A stretch of DNA of 42,016 nucleotides from Acidaminococcus hominis (lineage in GTDB: Bacteria > Bacillota > Negativicutes > Acidaminococcales > Acidaminococcaceae), in the NCBI RefSeq assembly GCF_021044795.1, contig NZ_JAJNOP010000018.1. One strand, written 5' to 3'. Below, piece after piece: positions 15,909 through 24,697 of this stretch. Position 1 is the stretch's first letter; the number at the start of each line of letters is the position of its first letter. The position numbers and the translations under genes were made by a program. The notes beneath the pieces are model-generated. The model had not been told where the DNA came from, did no database searches, and was given only the letters and a program-made list of their open reading frames with translations.

Positions 15909-17228
15909 TTACACTTCCAGCGCCGGTTCATTGTTGTCATCATCGTCATCCAGTTCGTCGGCCAGGTCGTGGTTGGTCATGGCGCAGACAGCGGAGTCGG
16001 ACCATACGTTTTCAGCGGTTTCCACCATATCAATGATGGTGTAGATGGGCAGGATAATCCCCATGATGCCAATGGGCGCGCCCACCGAGGACATCAGGGA
16101 CAGGGTCAGGAAGTAGCAGCCCATAGGAACGCCGGCGTTGCCTACCGCAGCCAGTACCGCCACAAAGAGCCAGCCAATCATGCCGCTGAGAGTCAGTTCC
16201 ATGCCTCCATTTTGCATCAGAAACAGGGAGGTAACCAGAATAAAGGCAGCGCAGCCGTTCATATTGATAGTGGTGCAGATGGGCAGCACGAAGCGGGATA
16301 CCTGCTTGTGGGCGTGCATATTTTCTTCCGCACAGGCCAGGGTTACCGGCAGGGTGCCAGCGGAACTCTTGGTGAAAAGCGCCACCGCAATGGCCGGAGC
16401 CATCTTGCGGAACACGTGCAGCGGATTCAGCCCCCGGGCTGCCAAAAACAGCGGAATCACAAGGAAGAACTGAATCAGGTTGCCAGCCAGGATAACCAGG
16501 GTGTATTTGCCGATGGCCCCTACAATGACCCCAGCTTCAATCTGGGAGGACAGCTGGGCTGCGAAAGCCAGGATGCCTACGGGCAATACCCACAGCAGGG
16601 CACGGATCAGGGTAAAAAGCAGTTCTTCCAAACCGTGAATCCCTTTTAGGAGGACTTCCCGGTTTTCCGTCTTGGGCATAAAGGCTAGCGCCAGGCCTGA
16701 AGCGGCAGCAATCAGCATGACGGAAAGCACGTTGCCGGACAGGAAAGGCTGGAGAATGTTATTGGGAATAACCGACAGGAAATGTTCGTAGTACGATACC
16801 TTTTCCAGCTTTTGCGGCACAGCCGCCGTACCCTGATTGATCAGCTCCAAAGGCAGGTTGCCGGGAGCAATCCAGAGATAGAGCAGCAGGCCGATAGCCG
16901 CGGCACAGATGGTGGTCAGCAGAGTGTAGGTGACAGCATGGGCGAAGATGCGGCCCGTTTCCTTTTTGCCGCCCAAAGCCGACAGGGTGGTAATGACCGC
17001 CAGGGCGATGGTGGGAACTGCAATAAATTGGAATAAACGTGTGAATACCGTGGCAATAAAGTTGAAAAGCTGATTCAGCGCCGGAATCCCCAGCCAGCCC
17101 AGAATAGTTCCTGCCACCAGTGCCCCAAGCCATAGGGCCAACTGACGGTTGTTCTTGTGGGCCCGGCTGCCGTGAATGATTTCACGGGCCTGCTCCCGGA
17201 CCTGGTCTTTCTGTTCCGCATTAGACAT
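15909..17228 (-). CDS. DAACS-family cation symporter, atypical substrate site
   Basis: A 439-residue inner-membrane protein of the dicarboxylate/amino acid:cation symporter family (GltPh fold): eight transmembrane helices and two re-entrant hairpins. HP1 carries KSSAGTLPVT, TM7 carries TTINMNGCAAF (NMDGT-like), HP2 has AAVGNAGVPMG, and TM8 reads IIDMVETAENVWSD. Aligned by eye with GltPh TM8, the sodium-site Asn401 and Asp405 and Asp394 are kept, but Arg397, which binds the side-chain carboxylate of acidic substrates, is Glu, and Asp390 is Tyr. Glutamate or aspartate is therefore an unlikely substrate. The C-terminus is acidic. ATG 17226-17228 has AAGGGG upstream and a perfect promoter further up. 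Confidence 0.9.
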   Translation of the reverse strand: MSNAEQKDQVREQAREIIHGSRAHKNNRQLALWLGALVAGTILGWLGIPALNQLFNFIATVFTRLFQFIAVPTIALAVITTLSALGGKKETGRIFAHAVTYTLLTTICAAAIGLLLYLWIAPGNLPLELINQGTAAVPQKLEKVSYYEHFLSVIPNNILQPFLSGNVLSVMLIAAASGLALAFMPKTENREVLLKGIHGLEELLFTLIRALLWVLPVGILAFAAQLSSQIEAGVIVGAIGKYTLVILAGNLIQFFLVIPLFLAARGLNPLHVFRKMAPAIAVALFTKSSAGTLPVTLACAEENMHAHKQVSRFVLPICTTINMNGCAAFILVTSLFLMQNGGMELTLSGMIGWLFVAVLAAVGNAGVPMGCYFLTLSLMSSVGAPIGIMGIILPIYTIIDMVETAENVWSDSAVCAMTNHDLADELDDDDDNNEPALEV

Positions 17229-17258
17229 AAACAATACCCCTTTTCTTCCAATAAAATG

Positions 17259-17283
17259 AAGTGTACCCCGAATTGGTACACTT
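17259..17283. promoter_or_regulatory. Inverted repeat in the symporter leader
   Basis: AAGTGTACC / GGTACACTT, a 9-bp perfect inverted repeat with a 7-base spacer, lies just inside the predicted transcript start. It fits an operator that blocks elongation, or an mRNA hairpin before the ribosome site. Confidence 0.6.
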
Positions 17284-17295
17284 GCCATAGCTGTT

Positions 17296-17324
17296 ATTAT
17301 ATGTAGGTTATTGGCAGATGTCAA
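17296..17324 (-). promoter_or_regulatory. Promoter of the DAACS symporter gene
   Basis: On the minus strand: TTGACA (17319-17324), 17-bp spacer, TATAAT (17296-17301). This is a full consensus promoter. Confidence 0.92.
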
Positions 17325-17524
17325 CCGCCTGAGGTGGTTCTTGTCACCGCTAATCCTACTTTTGTCCGCCAATTGCGAACAGCTGTCAAGTGAAAAGGCT
17401 GTTTGTTGTTAAAAAACACTATATATTTACCATAAATTTAATAATTCATCAAATTTATAAACGTACACTTTGTAACAATATACCTGTCAAACAATTTTGC
17501 TCTGGGTTAAATACACAGAATCCC

Positions 17525-17554
17525 TTGGACATTATTTAATAACAATCTTATAAT
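17525..17554 (+). promoter_or_regulatory. Promoter of the small autotransporter-barrel gene
   Basis: TTGGAC (17525-17530), 18-bp spacer, TATAAT (17549-17554), inside an AT-rich stretch (17400-17580). The leader to the GTG start is about 120 bases and contains no clear structure. Confidence 0.65.
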
Positions 17555-17683
17555 AAAAGTGGAAAGAGTAAAAATTATACTAACAGGAATTGCTGCTAGT
17601 AAATATGCCTGCCAAGATTCTGGGGAGAATCTATCTGCAGCCTTACGAAAGGGGGGAAAGGCCAAGGTCCTAGGGGGACGTTG

Positions 17684-19000
17684 GTGCATATTATGGGGAA
17701 ACAGAAGGCTTTCAAGAAACTGCATAGTACGAAAAAACAACTCCTCACTGCCTTGGTGCTTAGCAGTATCCTCGGGATGGGATTTGGTGCAGCACCTGCC
17801 TGGGCAGAGAGCAAGACAGATCAGGATACGGACAGCAGAACCCCGCTGGTCAGTCAGGTTAATGGCGTAGGGACCGTTTCCAACGGCTCTGATACTGCCG
17901 TAACCGATGGCCTTACTGCAGCCCTGGCCGCCTGGCGAGAGGATCACGAAGCTGTCCAGCTGCGGCAGGATTCGCAAGGAGCGGGTGAAGTGGCCAATAG
18001 TTTCACGCCTGTATTCACTTCCAGCGTAGACGCAAGTTATTTGGGTGCAAGACAGATTCCTCTGTTGGCGTCCATTACCACGCCCATTGCCCAAACCGTG
18101 CCTGCCCTGGTAGAAGCGGATATTAATGCTCCTGCTTCTGTCCTGGCTTCGGCTCCGCCTGCAGAACGGGGCGCCTGGAGTGTGGAACACGATGTGGACG
18201 CCAAGTTCACTCCCTACGTGATGGTGGGCGGCCATAACCTGCGCTACAACACCAGTTCCACGGTGGATACCAATGGCTTTAACGGTGAACTGGGGTTTGT
18301 AAAACGGATCTTTGAGGAAAGGCACGCCGACACCATTATGCCCTTTATGGAATACGGCACCGGCAATTATACCAGCTATAAGAACGGCAGCAGAGGGGAC
18401 GGCAGCCAACGCTATATTGGCGCAGGGCTTCTGGTTCGTCGAGACCAAAGCAACGGCGTGCATTACGAAGGCCTGGTTCGAGGCGGACATCTCAGCGGCG
18501 ACTATAGCGGAAACGCCGGCCTTTACCACGCAAACTACGATTCCGGAGCCAATTACTTTGCAGCCCATGCTGGCATCGGCCGCATCTATCACCAGGACGA
18601 CAACGACTACAACCTGTACGGCAAACTCTTCTATTCCTACCTGAGCAGTGATACCGTGCAGCTTCACAGCGATGTGGGCAGTTTCGACTACGAACTGGAA
18701 CCGGTAACCTCTCTTTGGACCCGTCTGGGCTTCCGCTGGACCAAACACCTGGATCCCGATGTTACCAGTTTTTATGCCGGGGTGGGCTGGGATTACGAAT
18801 TTAATGGCAAAGCCAAAGCCCGGTATCAGGACTATACCACCCCTGAAGCCAGCATGAAAGGCTCCAGCGAATTTCTGGAGCTGGGCTGGCAGAGCAAGAG
18901 CAATAAGAATAACCCCTGGGGCGCCGACGTAAGAGTTACCGGCTGGCATGGGGTAAAGCAAGGCTTCACATATGGTGTAACGATTACCCGGAGAATGTAA
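17684..19000 (+). CDS. Outer-membrane autotransporter-type beta-barrel, minimal passenger
   Basis: A 438-residue exported protein. GTG 17684 is chosen because AGGGGG lies 6 bases upstream. The signal peptide (KKQLLTALVLSSILGMGFG, cleavage near AWA-ES) is clear. A short region of about 130 residues follows, without recognisable repeats, then a barrel of about 270 residues (from KFTPYVMVGGHNLRYN to the end) with alternating aromatic strands such as YFAAHAGIGRIY and LGFRWTKHLD. The barrel is closely similar to that of the 1139-residue protein 2 kb downstream, including SDTAV-DG just upstream. Both end TRRM, not the aromatic residue usual for BAM substrates. Confidence 0.85.
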   Translation: MHIMGKQKAFKKLHSTKKQLLTALVLSSILGMGFGAAPAWAESKTDQDTDSRTPLVSQVNGVGTVSNGSDTAVTDGLTAALAAWREDHEAVQLRQDSQGAGEVANSFTPVFTSSVDASYLGARQIPLLASITTPIAQTVPALVEADINAPASVLASAPPAERGAWSVEHDVDAKFTPYVMVGGHNLRYNTSSTVDTNGFNGELGFVKRIFEERHADTIMPFMEYGTGNYTSYKNGSRGDGSQRYIGAGLLVRRDQSNGVHYEGLVRGGHLSGDYSGNAGLYHANYDSGANYFAAHAGIGRIYHQDDNDYNLYGKLFYSYLSSDTVQLHSDVGSFDYELEPVTSLWTRLGFRWTKHLDPDVTSFYAGVGWDYEFNGKAKARYQDYTTPEASMKGSSEFLELGWQSKSNKNNPWGADVRVTGWHGVKQGFTYGVTITRRM

Positions 19001-19015
19001 ATGTGAACTAAGGTT

Positions 19016-19064
19016 AAAAAAGCATTCCTACAGAAGCACAGAGTTTCTGTAGGAATGCTTTTTT
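19016..19064 (+). terminator. Terminator of the small autotransporter gene
   Basis: A stem of about 20 bp (AAAAAGCATTCCTACAGAA with its complement) ending in six Ts. The AAAGCATTCC core recurs in the terminator of the larger paralogue. Confidence 0.92.
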
Positions 19065-19985
19065 GTGTGAAATCGGGGGAATGGGTGGGGGGCTGACAGA
19101 TAGTGCTGAAGAAAACGGACGACGTACTACAGTTTCTACGAAACTGTAGAGGTGTTTTTGGTAATATATATGGCGGCGCCAGCGCCGCAAAAGGAGCCTT
19201 CCCCACCCAGGACCCTTGGATTCTTGGTGTGGCCCGTCCCTCCCCTTCCTAAAGGCGGGGAGGGCACGGGGTAGTGCTGACCGGTTCTGTAGGTGTTTTT
19301 GATAGTGAATGTAGTGGTAAAGCTATCGTAACGATTAACAATTGACCGGAGACGGTTATGGACGCTTCCTTCAAGGGTTGCGGTCGCGTCCAAACAGCGC
19401 CCAGGTATTCTTGAAACTGTTTGGAATACGTGACCCATGTGATAGCTGCCCAGAAATTGAGCCTGAAAGGCGAAAATGATGCGCTCATATCCAATTTTCA
19501 ATGCTGCAAGCCGCAGAGAATTGGTTAATATGAGCCATGTGATAGCGGCCTGCAAAGCAAACCCACAGGGTGAAGCTGCGCAGCGAGCCGCGAACCACTC
19601 TGGCTAGCAGCGAACCACTAAGGAAGTGTCGCCAGGGGCGACGATAGAAGTTTAATCCAAGTATCATCTTTTAATCAATTATTTGCGGCTTTTAGCCGTC
19701 GAAGGGGCACTCTCCGTCTTATAACCCTCAACATTTGGGAGGCGTATCCGATCGTCCATACCAATGTATCAATGGAGGACCGGCTAATACGACCCCTGCG
19801 ATAGCTTCCCATGAAACAAGTATGCTAGGACGCAGTTGCTTGGTATATGGCCACCCGCTCGGCCTCTGGGCCCGTTTCACACCATACTGTAACTGAAACA
19901 AAGTCTTCGTCCAGAAGGCAGCAGAAACGTCCCTGGGTTCTGCTCAAACAAACCCCAAGGACGTTCCTTTCGCAATTCACCGCGC
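19065..19985. repeat. Mosaic hairpin-repeat region R1
   Basis: Non-coding. In order: hairpin CTACAGTTTC / GAAACTGTAG followed by AGGTGTTTTT (19127-19159); a GGCGGCGCC / GGCGCCGC-type palindrome (19172-19188); a GC-rich hairpin (19231-19272); the conserved block around GATAGTGAATGTAGTGGT (19301-19347); a CCAAACAG (19390-19397) / CTGTTTGG (19417-19424) hairpin; two GATAGC-headed units (from 19441 and about 19531); the GTGTCGCC / GGCGAC unit (about 19622-19655); and a hairpin unit with ATCCGATCGTCCA and TGGAGGACCGGCTAATACG (19746-19800). The same modules recur in R2, R3 and R4 with stem changes matched on both arms. Confidence 0.8.
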
Positions 19986-19987
19986 CC

Positions 19988-20386
19988 TTATTTCAATACC
20001 TTTTTGTTATTCTCGTTAGGGGTGGTAATGATGATTTCTTCCGGGGTGATTACCAGGGCACCTTTGGCAGTGGCCGCCCCCTTAAACATGGTCTCCACCG
20101 CTTCTTTAAAGGTTTCCACCAGTTCTCCTTCTGTAAGATAGGCAGCGGTTCCTTTGATCTGATATCCTTCCAGGGTCTTGGCATCATAAACGGAAACCGC
20201 AATGTGGCCCTGGTTCTCCTGCAAATTCTTTAGGGTGGTAGCCAGGAACACATCTCCTACAGCCAGTTTGCCGTCCTCCGTCACAGTCTTGAACGCAACA
20301 GGAACAACATTGGGTTCACCTTTTTGGCTGCAAGTAGCCAAATCCCACAGGTTTTCTTTCAATAGATTTACAACGTTGTCATTCAT
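19988..20386 (-). CDS. Pyridoxamine 5'-phosphate oxidase-like FMN-binding protein
   Basis: A 132-residue split-barrel protein: MNDNVVNLLKENLWDLATC, PNVVPVAFKTVTEDGKLAVG, GHIAVSVYDAKTLEGYQIKG then TAAYL, typical of small flavin-binding PNPOx-like proteins. These are usually flavin reductases or of unknown function and do not make vitamin B6. ATG 20384-20386 has GGAGG 8 bases upstream and is preferred over a TTG five codons earlier. An imperfect hairpin (AACGTCC near 19927, GGACGTT near 19966) just downstream on the minus strand may end the transcript, though the T run is poor. Confidence 0.85.
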   Translation of the reverse strand: MNDNVVNLLKENLWDLATCSQKGEPNVVPVAFKTVTEDGKLAVGDVFLATTLKNLQENQGHIAVSVYDAKTLEGYQIKGTAAYLTEGELVETFKEAVETMFKGAATAKGALVITPEEIIITTPNENNKKVLK

Positions 20387-20668
20387 GGTCAGATCCTCCA
20401 ATTCTGTTTTTGCTAGGCTTTCTTTCGGCTGCCTATAGAATAGCAGTATTGCTTGTGAAACGAAATATATAAACCTATTTATGAGTTACTGATTAATTTC
20501 ATAGTGACTATGGCAGAGGTAACGCCTTTGCGGCCAAAAAACCGGCGTCGCATTTTCCCTTTCCCTCCAGCGGCAGTTCTTTATCCGTTCCCGGAAAGCA
20601 AGTCACTGCAGGATTTTCTGTAAATATAGCTGTAAATATGTTGTCTTCACAACGTTTAGAACAAAATA
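20387..20668. other. Intergenic region
   Basis: AT-rich DNA upstream of the PNPOx-like gene. An 86-codon minus-strand frame starting near 20768 has no ribosome site and unnatural composition, so I do not call a gene. No convincing promoter for the PNPOx-like gene was found. Confidence 0.3.
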
Positions 20669-20711
20669 TATACTTTCGTATAATTGCAATATTTTTCATA
20701 GTTGATACAAT
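20669..20711 (+). promoter_or_regulatory. Promoter with TATAC-TTTC-GTATA palindrome, upstream copy
   Basis: The palindrome TATAC (20669-20673) / GTATA (20678-20682) is followed by TTGCAA (20684-20689), a 16-bp spacer and TACAAT (20706-20711). The same arrangement, sharing TATACTTTCGTATAATTG, recurs 435 bp downstream in front of the large autotransporter gene. Confidence 0.65.
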
Positions 20712-20717
20712 ATACAT

Positions 20718-20990
20718 AAAAGGTTTCGAAAGACGTACAAGCCCAGTGAATCCCAGTAATTTCTCCATCCACCAATTTTAGCCTCAGCATTACCAGCAAA
20801 AGTTATACCAAGTTTTTATCTTATCCCTAGAAACCTGTGCGCTTTCGTTTTCACCTTATTCCCTTCGGGGTTAATCTCCTCTCCCCAGGAGTTGACCTAT
20901 AGATTTTCCCCATTCCATTTTGGAAAGGCAGACTGCACTTCACCCCCATTGAAGTGCCGCCTGCCTTTCTGCTTTTCTGTGCAGAAAGGC
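20718..20990 (+). ncRNA. Candidate untranslated leader or small RNA with alternative hairpins
   Basis: Predicted transcript from the upstream promoter; no ORF with a ribosome site is present. Near its end hairpin 1 pairs GAAAGGCAG (20923-20931) with CTGCCTTTC (20961-20969) around GCACTTCA/TGAAGTGC. Hairpin 2 pairs GCCTTTCTGC (20963-20972) with GCAGAAAGGC (20981-20990). They share 20963-20969, so only one can form, as in attenuators. Existence of the RNA is an inference. Confidence 0.4.
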
Positions 20991-21102
20991 AAACCTGCCA
21001 AGTACTCTAAAAGCCACCGTATTTTTTGATAAGAAAGCAGTTCAAAAACAACAAGAAAGTCCCTAAACCCGCATTCAGCCTAGCTTTCCCCACTTTAAAA
21101 AG

Positions 21103-21147
21103 ATTATACTTTCGTATAATTGAATTTAAATCCGATTTTGTTACAAT
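21103..21147 (+). promoter_or_regulatory. Promoter and palindrome of the large autotransporter gene
   Basis: ATTATAC (21103-21109) / GTATAAT (21114-21120), a 7-bp perfect inverted repeat with loop TTTC, overlaps TTGAAT (21120-21125); a 16-bp spacer leads to TACAAT (21142-21147). The palindrome over the -35 suggests a repressor. Confidence 0.75.
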
Positions 21148-21215
21148 AGAATTAACAAAGGGAAGTTTCATAATAATATACAGAATAATCTGAACAAAGT
21201 GGGAGGCGAGCAATC

Positions 21216-24200
21216 ATGTCGAAACGGGATAAAGCCTTACGATTAGCCATTTTGGCGGCATTGCTGGGCAGCGGTGTGTGCGCTCAGTCGGTACAGGCAC
21301 AGGACCTGACCAATCCGCCTGTCGCCTATTCTGATGGCTCTTATGATAACGTGTACGGTTTATGTGTATATGGAGCAAATGAAAATGCTGTCAATAATCA
21401 GCTGACCCTTTCTGGACCTGTTCAGGTGACGGGTCAGGCAGCAGGGGGCTGGTCCACCTATGGCAGTGCCATTGGCAATACTGTGACCATTGCCCTGGAT
21501 GCCAACGGATATATAGGCACCAGCTCCGGTCTAGGTGGTACTGTGTATGGCGGCGGGGCAGAAGAGGAAGGGGCCGGCTCAGCCATGAACAATACCGTAA
21601 AGCTGGAAAGCGGAAATGTATATGGTGCGGTTTATGGCGGGGCTTCCGTTGGTGATGAAGTGAATGGTAGTGTCGGAGAAGCTTCTGGCAACCAGGTCCT
21701 GATGAGCGGCGGTTCAGCGATTCGCGTCTGCGGAGGGTCTTCAGGAGTGGGTGCCGCCAACAACAATACAGTGACCCTTAGCGGCAGTGCTGTTATCACA
21801 GGAACCTATAAACCGGTGTACGGCGCCTATACCGTCGGCGGGAATGCTTCGGGAAATACCGTAAATATCCAGGCTAGTGCCTCTGTAAAGGGAACCGTCA
21901 TCGCCAGCTATTCCCGGGACGGCGAACTGATTTCCGGCAACAAAATCAACATGACTGGAGGCACAGTAAACGGCGAACTGTATGGCGCCTATACGGATAC
22001 GGCTACAGGATTCTCTTCCTCTGGAAGGGCCGATGTTCTCAATAACGAAGTGAATATCAGCGGTGGCTCAGGGGTCACCCTGGCCTGGGGCGGTAATACC
22101 TTTTTCGGTTTGGCCCAAGGCAATAAAGTGAACCTCAGCGCCGGTACGGTGTCCCAAGAAATCGTTGGAGGCTTTTCAGCCCAAGGCGATGTAGTGGACA
22201 ACCAGGTGACGGTGAAGGGTACGGGCGTTGTGGGCGGCAGCGGCAGCGGCAATGTCTACGCCGGCCTGAGCAATGGGAGCAAGGCGGCAGGAAATATCCT
22301 GTATATTCAGGAAGCAGCGGAGATTAGGGGCAAGGCCTATGGCGCCCTTCAGCAAGGCAATGAAGTCTCCAGCTCTGCAGAACGCAACCAGGTTCTCATG
22401 AGCGGCGGCTCTGTAGGCGGTGATGTGTATGGCAGCAGCACAAAAACCCAAGCCTTTAAAAATAACGTGGAAATCAGCGGCGGTACAGTTGGCGGCAGTG
22501 CTTACAGTGCTTATGCAGAAGGCCTGGAGGCCAGTGAAAATACCCTGACCCTTAGCGGGGGCAGCGTAACGGGTACCCTATACGCCGGCTATGCCAAGAA
22601 TGGTACGGCCAATCAGAACCAGGTAACCTTCAGCGGAGGCTCCTTGGGAGCCGATGCCTACGCCGGTTATGCCCGTAACGGCGCCGAGGGAAATACCCTG
22701 CTGCTCTCCGGCAATAGTGTAGTGCCCGGCAATGCCCTGGCAGGGTTTTCACAAACCACCGCAGCTACTGGCAATACCCTGGCCCTCAAGGACCACAGCG
22801 AAGTCAAAGGCAATGCCGCAGGCGGTGCTGTGTATATGGGCTCTGCCGCGAACAATACGGTCCTACTGCAAAATAATGGCCAGGTAGACGGCAAGGTTTA
22901 CGGCGGCCTGCAGCAGCTGGACCCGGAAACGCAGGAAATGCTGGACAGTGCAGATGCGTATATAGAAGAAATAAGAAGCAGCGATCTTCCTGAGGAGAAA
23001 AAAGCGGAGCAGATTGCACAGGTCCAGGCGCGGGTGGAATACATACAACAAGCCAGTGCCGGTACAGCGGAGGGCAACCAGGTCCTGGTAAACGGAGGGG
23101 CCATTGCCGGCAATATCTACGGCGGTGCCGTGAATAGCGCAGGGGATGCAGTGGGTAACAGTGTAACCTTTAGCAGCGGCTATACCACCGGTGCCATCTA
23201 TGGCGGCTATGCTGCCTACGGCAATGCTCTGGATAACACCGTTACCATCAAAGGCGGCAGCCTGGGAGGCACCTCCAGCCTCTACGGCGGCCGTCCAGGC
23301 AGTGAAGGCACCAGCTCCGGCAACACCCTGAACCTTTATACCAAGGGCAACACCGTTGAGAACCTGGACTATTTCCAGACCCTGAACTTCTACGTCCCCC
23401 AAGGCACCAAAGCAGGGGAGACCATGCTGACCGTAACCAAGAGCGCCAACGTCAGCGCAGCCGCAGTGAATGCAGGCGTCTACGATACCACCCAATTGAA
23501 CCCGGGAGAGGTCATCAACCTGGTGTACAACCCCAACGGCATTACCACCGACGGGACCAGCTATAGCGTTATGGAAGGGTTGGATAAGGTTACCGACGCC
23601 AGTTTCCTGGAGCGCACTGTGCTCATCAAAAAGCAGGACCCCAACACCATCGTCCTGTATATTCCTGGCGACAGCAAGCCCACCCTGGACCCCGGCACCA
23701 AAGTCATCCCCGATGAACGGGATACCGGAACCAGCCTGGTGAACGAAGGCTCCGACCTGGCTGTCAACGATGGTTTTGAAAGCGCCCTGGCTGCCCACGA
23801 AGCAGGCTGGCTGGAAGACCATTCCATCAAAGCCAAGTTTACCCCCTATGTGGTCCTGAGCGGACACAACCTGCGCTACAACCGGAAGCAGAACCCGGTG
23901 GATACCAACGGCTTTAACGGCGAACTGGGCTTTGTAAAACGCTCCTACGAAGATGATTATATCGACACCAGCATGCCCTTCCTGGAATACGGCAACGGCA
24001 ACTTTACCATCCATTATCCCACGGCCAGAGCGGACGGTGGGCAACACTACGCAGGGGCAGGCATTCTGCTGCGCAGGGACCAGAATAACGGCTTCCACTA
24101 CGAAGGCATGGTCCGGGCAGGCCGTTTCAGCGGAGATATGCACGGCATCATCGGCAGCCGCAGGTTTGGCTACAATACCAGCAGCAACTACTTCGCCGCC

Positions 24201-24635
24201 CACCTGGGCCTGGGCAAAGTCTATACTGACGATACCAACGACTACGATTGGTACGGCAAAGTCTTCTACGCCCACCTGGGCAGCGATACCGTCCAAATCC
24301 GCACCAACGCCGGCACCACCCAGTATCAGCTGGACAGCGTGGATTCCCTCCGTACCCGGCTGGGCTTCCGGTGGACCAAGCACCTGGACAAAGAAACCTC
24401 TAGCGTCTACGCCGGCCTGGGCTGGGACTACGAATTCAAAGGCGAAGCCAAAGCCTACCACGGCGATTACACCACCCCCGCCGCCAGCCTAAAAGGCTCC
24501 AGCGAATTCCTGGAACTGGGCTGGCAGAGCAAAGACAACAAAGAGAACCCCTGGGGCGTGGACCTGAGAGTCAGAGGCTGGATAGGGAAGAAACAAGGGT
24601 TCACCTATACGGCAACGATCACACGGAGAATGTAG
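21216..24635 (+). CDS. Autotransporter with long beta-solenoid-like passenger
   Basis: A 1139-residue surface protein. The signal peptide is residues 1-29 (LRLAILAALLGSGVCAQSV, cleavage near VQA-QD). Residues about 30-780 carry some 20 degenerate repeats of the kind NTVTLSGGSV...G.VYGGYA, rich in Gly, Asn and Ser, as in beta-helical adhesin passengers. One helical insertion (about residues 567-610, PETQEMLDSADAYIEEI to ARVEYIQQA) interrupts them. Residues about 860-1139 are a beta-barrel closely similar to the 438-residue protein upstream, from KFTPYVVLSGHNLRYN to the C-terminal TRRM. GGGAGGCGAG precedes ATG 21216. Adhesion or cell-cell interaction is the likely role; no protease triad or RGD is evident. 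Confidence 0.88.
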   Translation: MSKRDKALRLAILAALLGSGVCAQSVQAQDLTNPPVAYSDGSYDNVYGLCVYGANENAVNNQLTLSGPVQVTGQAAGGWSTYGSAIGNTVTIALDANGYIGTSSGLGGTVYGGGAEEEGAGSAMNNTVKLESGNVYGAVYGGASVGDEVNGSVGEASGNQVLMSGGSAIRVCGGSSGVGAANNNTVTLSGSAVITGTYKPVYGAYTVGGNASGNTVNIQASASVKGTVIASYSRDGELISGNKINMTGGTVNGELYGAYTDTATGFSSSGRADVLNNEVNISGGSGVTLAWGGNTFFGLAQGNKVNLSAGTVSQEIVGGFSAQGDVVDNQVTVKGTGVVGGSGSGNVYAGLSNGSKAAGNILYIQEAAEIRGKAYGALQQGNEVSSSAERNQVLMSGGSVGGDVYGSSTKTQAFKNNVEISGGTVGGSAYSAYAEGLEASENTLTLSGGSVTGTLYAGYAKNGTANQNQVTFSGGSLGADAYAGYARNGAEGNTLLLSGNSVVPGNALAGFSQTTAATGNTLALKDHSEVKGNAAGGAVYMGSAANNTVLLQNNGQVDGKVYGGLQQLDPETQEMLDSADAYIEEIRSSDLPEEKKAEQIAQVQARVEYIQQASAGTAEGNQVLVNGGAIAGNIYGGAVNSAGDAVGNSVTFSSGYTTGAIYGGYAAYGNALDNTVTIKGGSLGGTSSLYGGRPGSEGTSSGNTLNLYTKGNTVENLDYFQTLNFYVPQGTKAGETMLTVTKSANVSAAAVNAGVYDTTQLNPGEVINLVYNPNGITTDGTSYSVMEGLDKVTDASFLERTVLIKKQDPNTIVLYIPGDSKPTLDPGTKVIPDERDTGTSLVNEGSDLAVNDGFESALAAHEAGWLEDHSIKAKFTPYVVLSGHNLRYNRKQNPVDTNGFNGELGFVKRSYEDDYIDTSMPFLEYGNGNFTIHYPTARADGGQHYAGAGILLRRDQNNGFHYEGMVRAGRFSGDMHGIIGSRRFGYNTSSNYFAAHLGLGKVYTDDTNDYDWYGKVFYAHLGSDTVQIRTNAGTTQYQLDSVDSLRTRLGFRWTKHLDKETSSVYAGLGWDYEFKGEAKAYHGDYTTPAASLKGSSEFLELGWQSKDNKENPWGVDLRVRGWIGKKQGFTYTATITRRM

Positions 24636-24649
24636 ATGTGAACTAAATA

Positions 24650-24697
24650 AAAAGCATTCCCCCCAAAAGTATAGAACTTTTGGGGGAATGCTTTTTT
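24650..24697 (+). terminator. Terminator of the large autotransporter gene
   Basis: A perfect stem of about 19 bp (AAAGCATTCCCCCCAAAAGT and complement) with a 6-base loop, ending in six Ts. It shares the AAAGCATTCC core and the following GTGTGAAATCG with the terminator of the smaller paralogue. Confidence 0.92.

Noticed and set aside
15605..16036. 143-codon plus-strand frame
   Set aside because: It crosses the pflB terminator and the convergent symporter gene and has no start signal.
17229..17372. N-terminal extension of the symporter to 17372
   Set aside because: It would translate through the consensus promoter and the inverted repeat; ATG 17228 has the ribosome site and the usual family length.
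20508..20768. 86-codon minus-strand frame
   Set aside because: No ribosome site, odd composition, and it overlaps the proposed plus-strand promoter.
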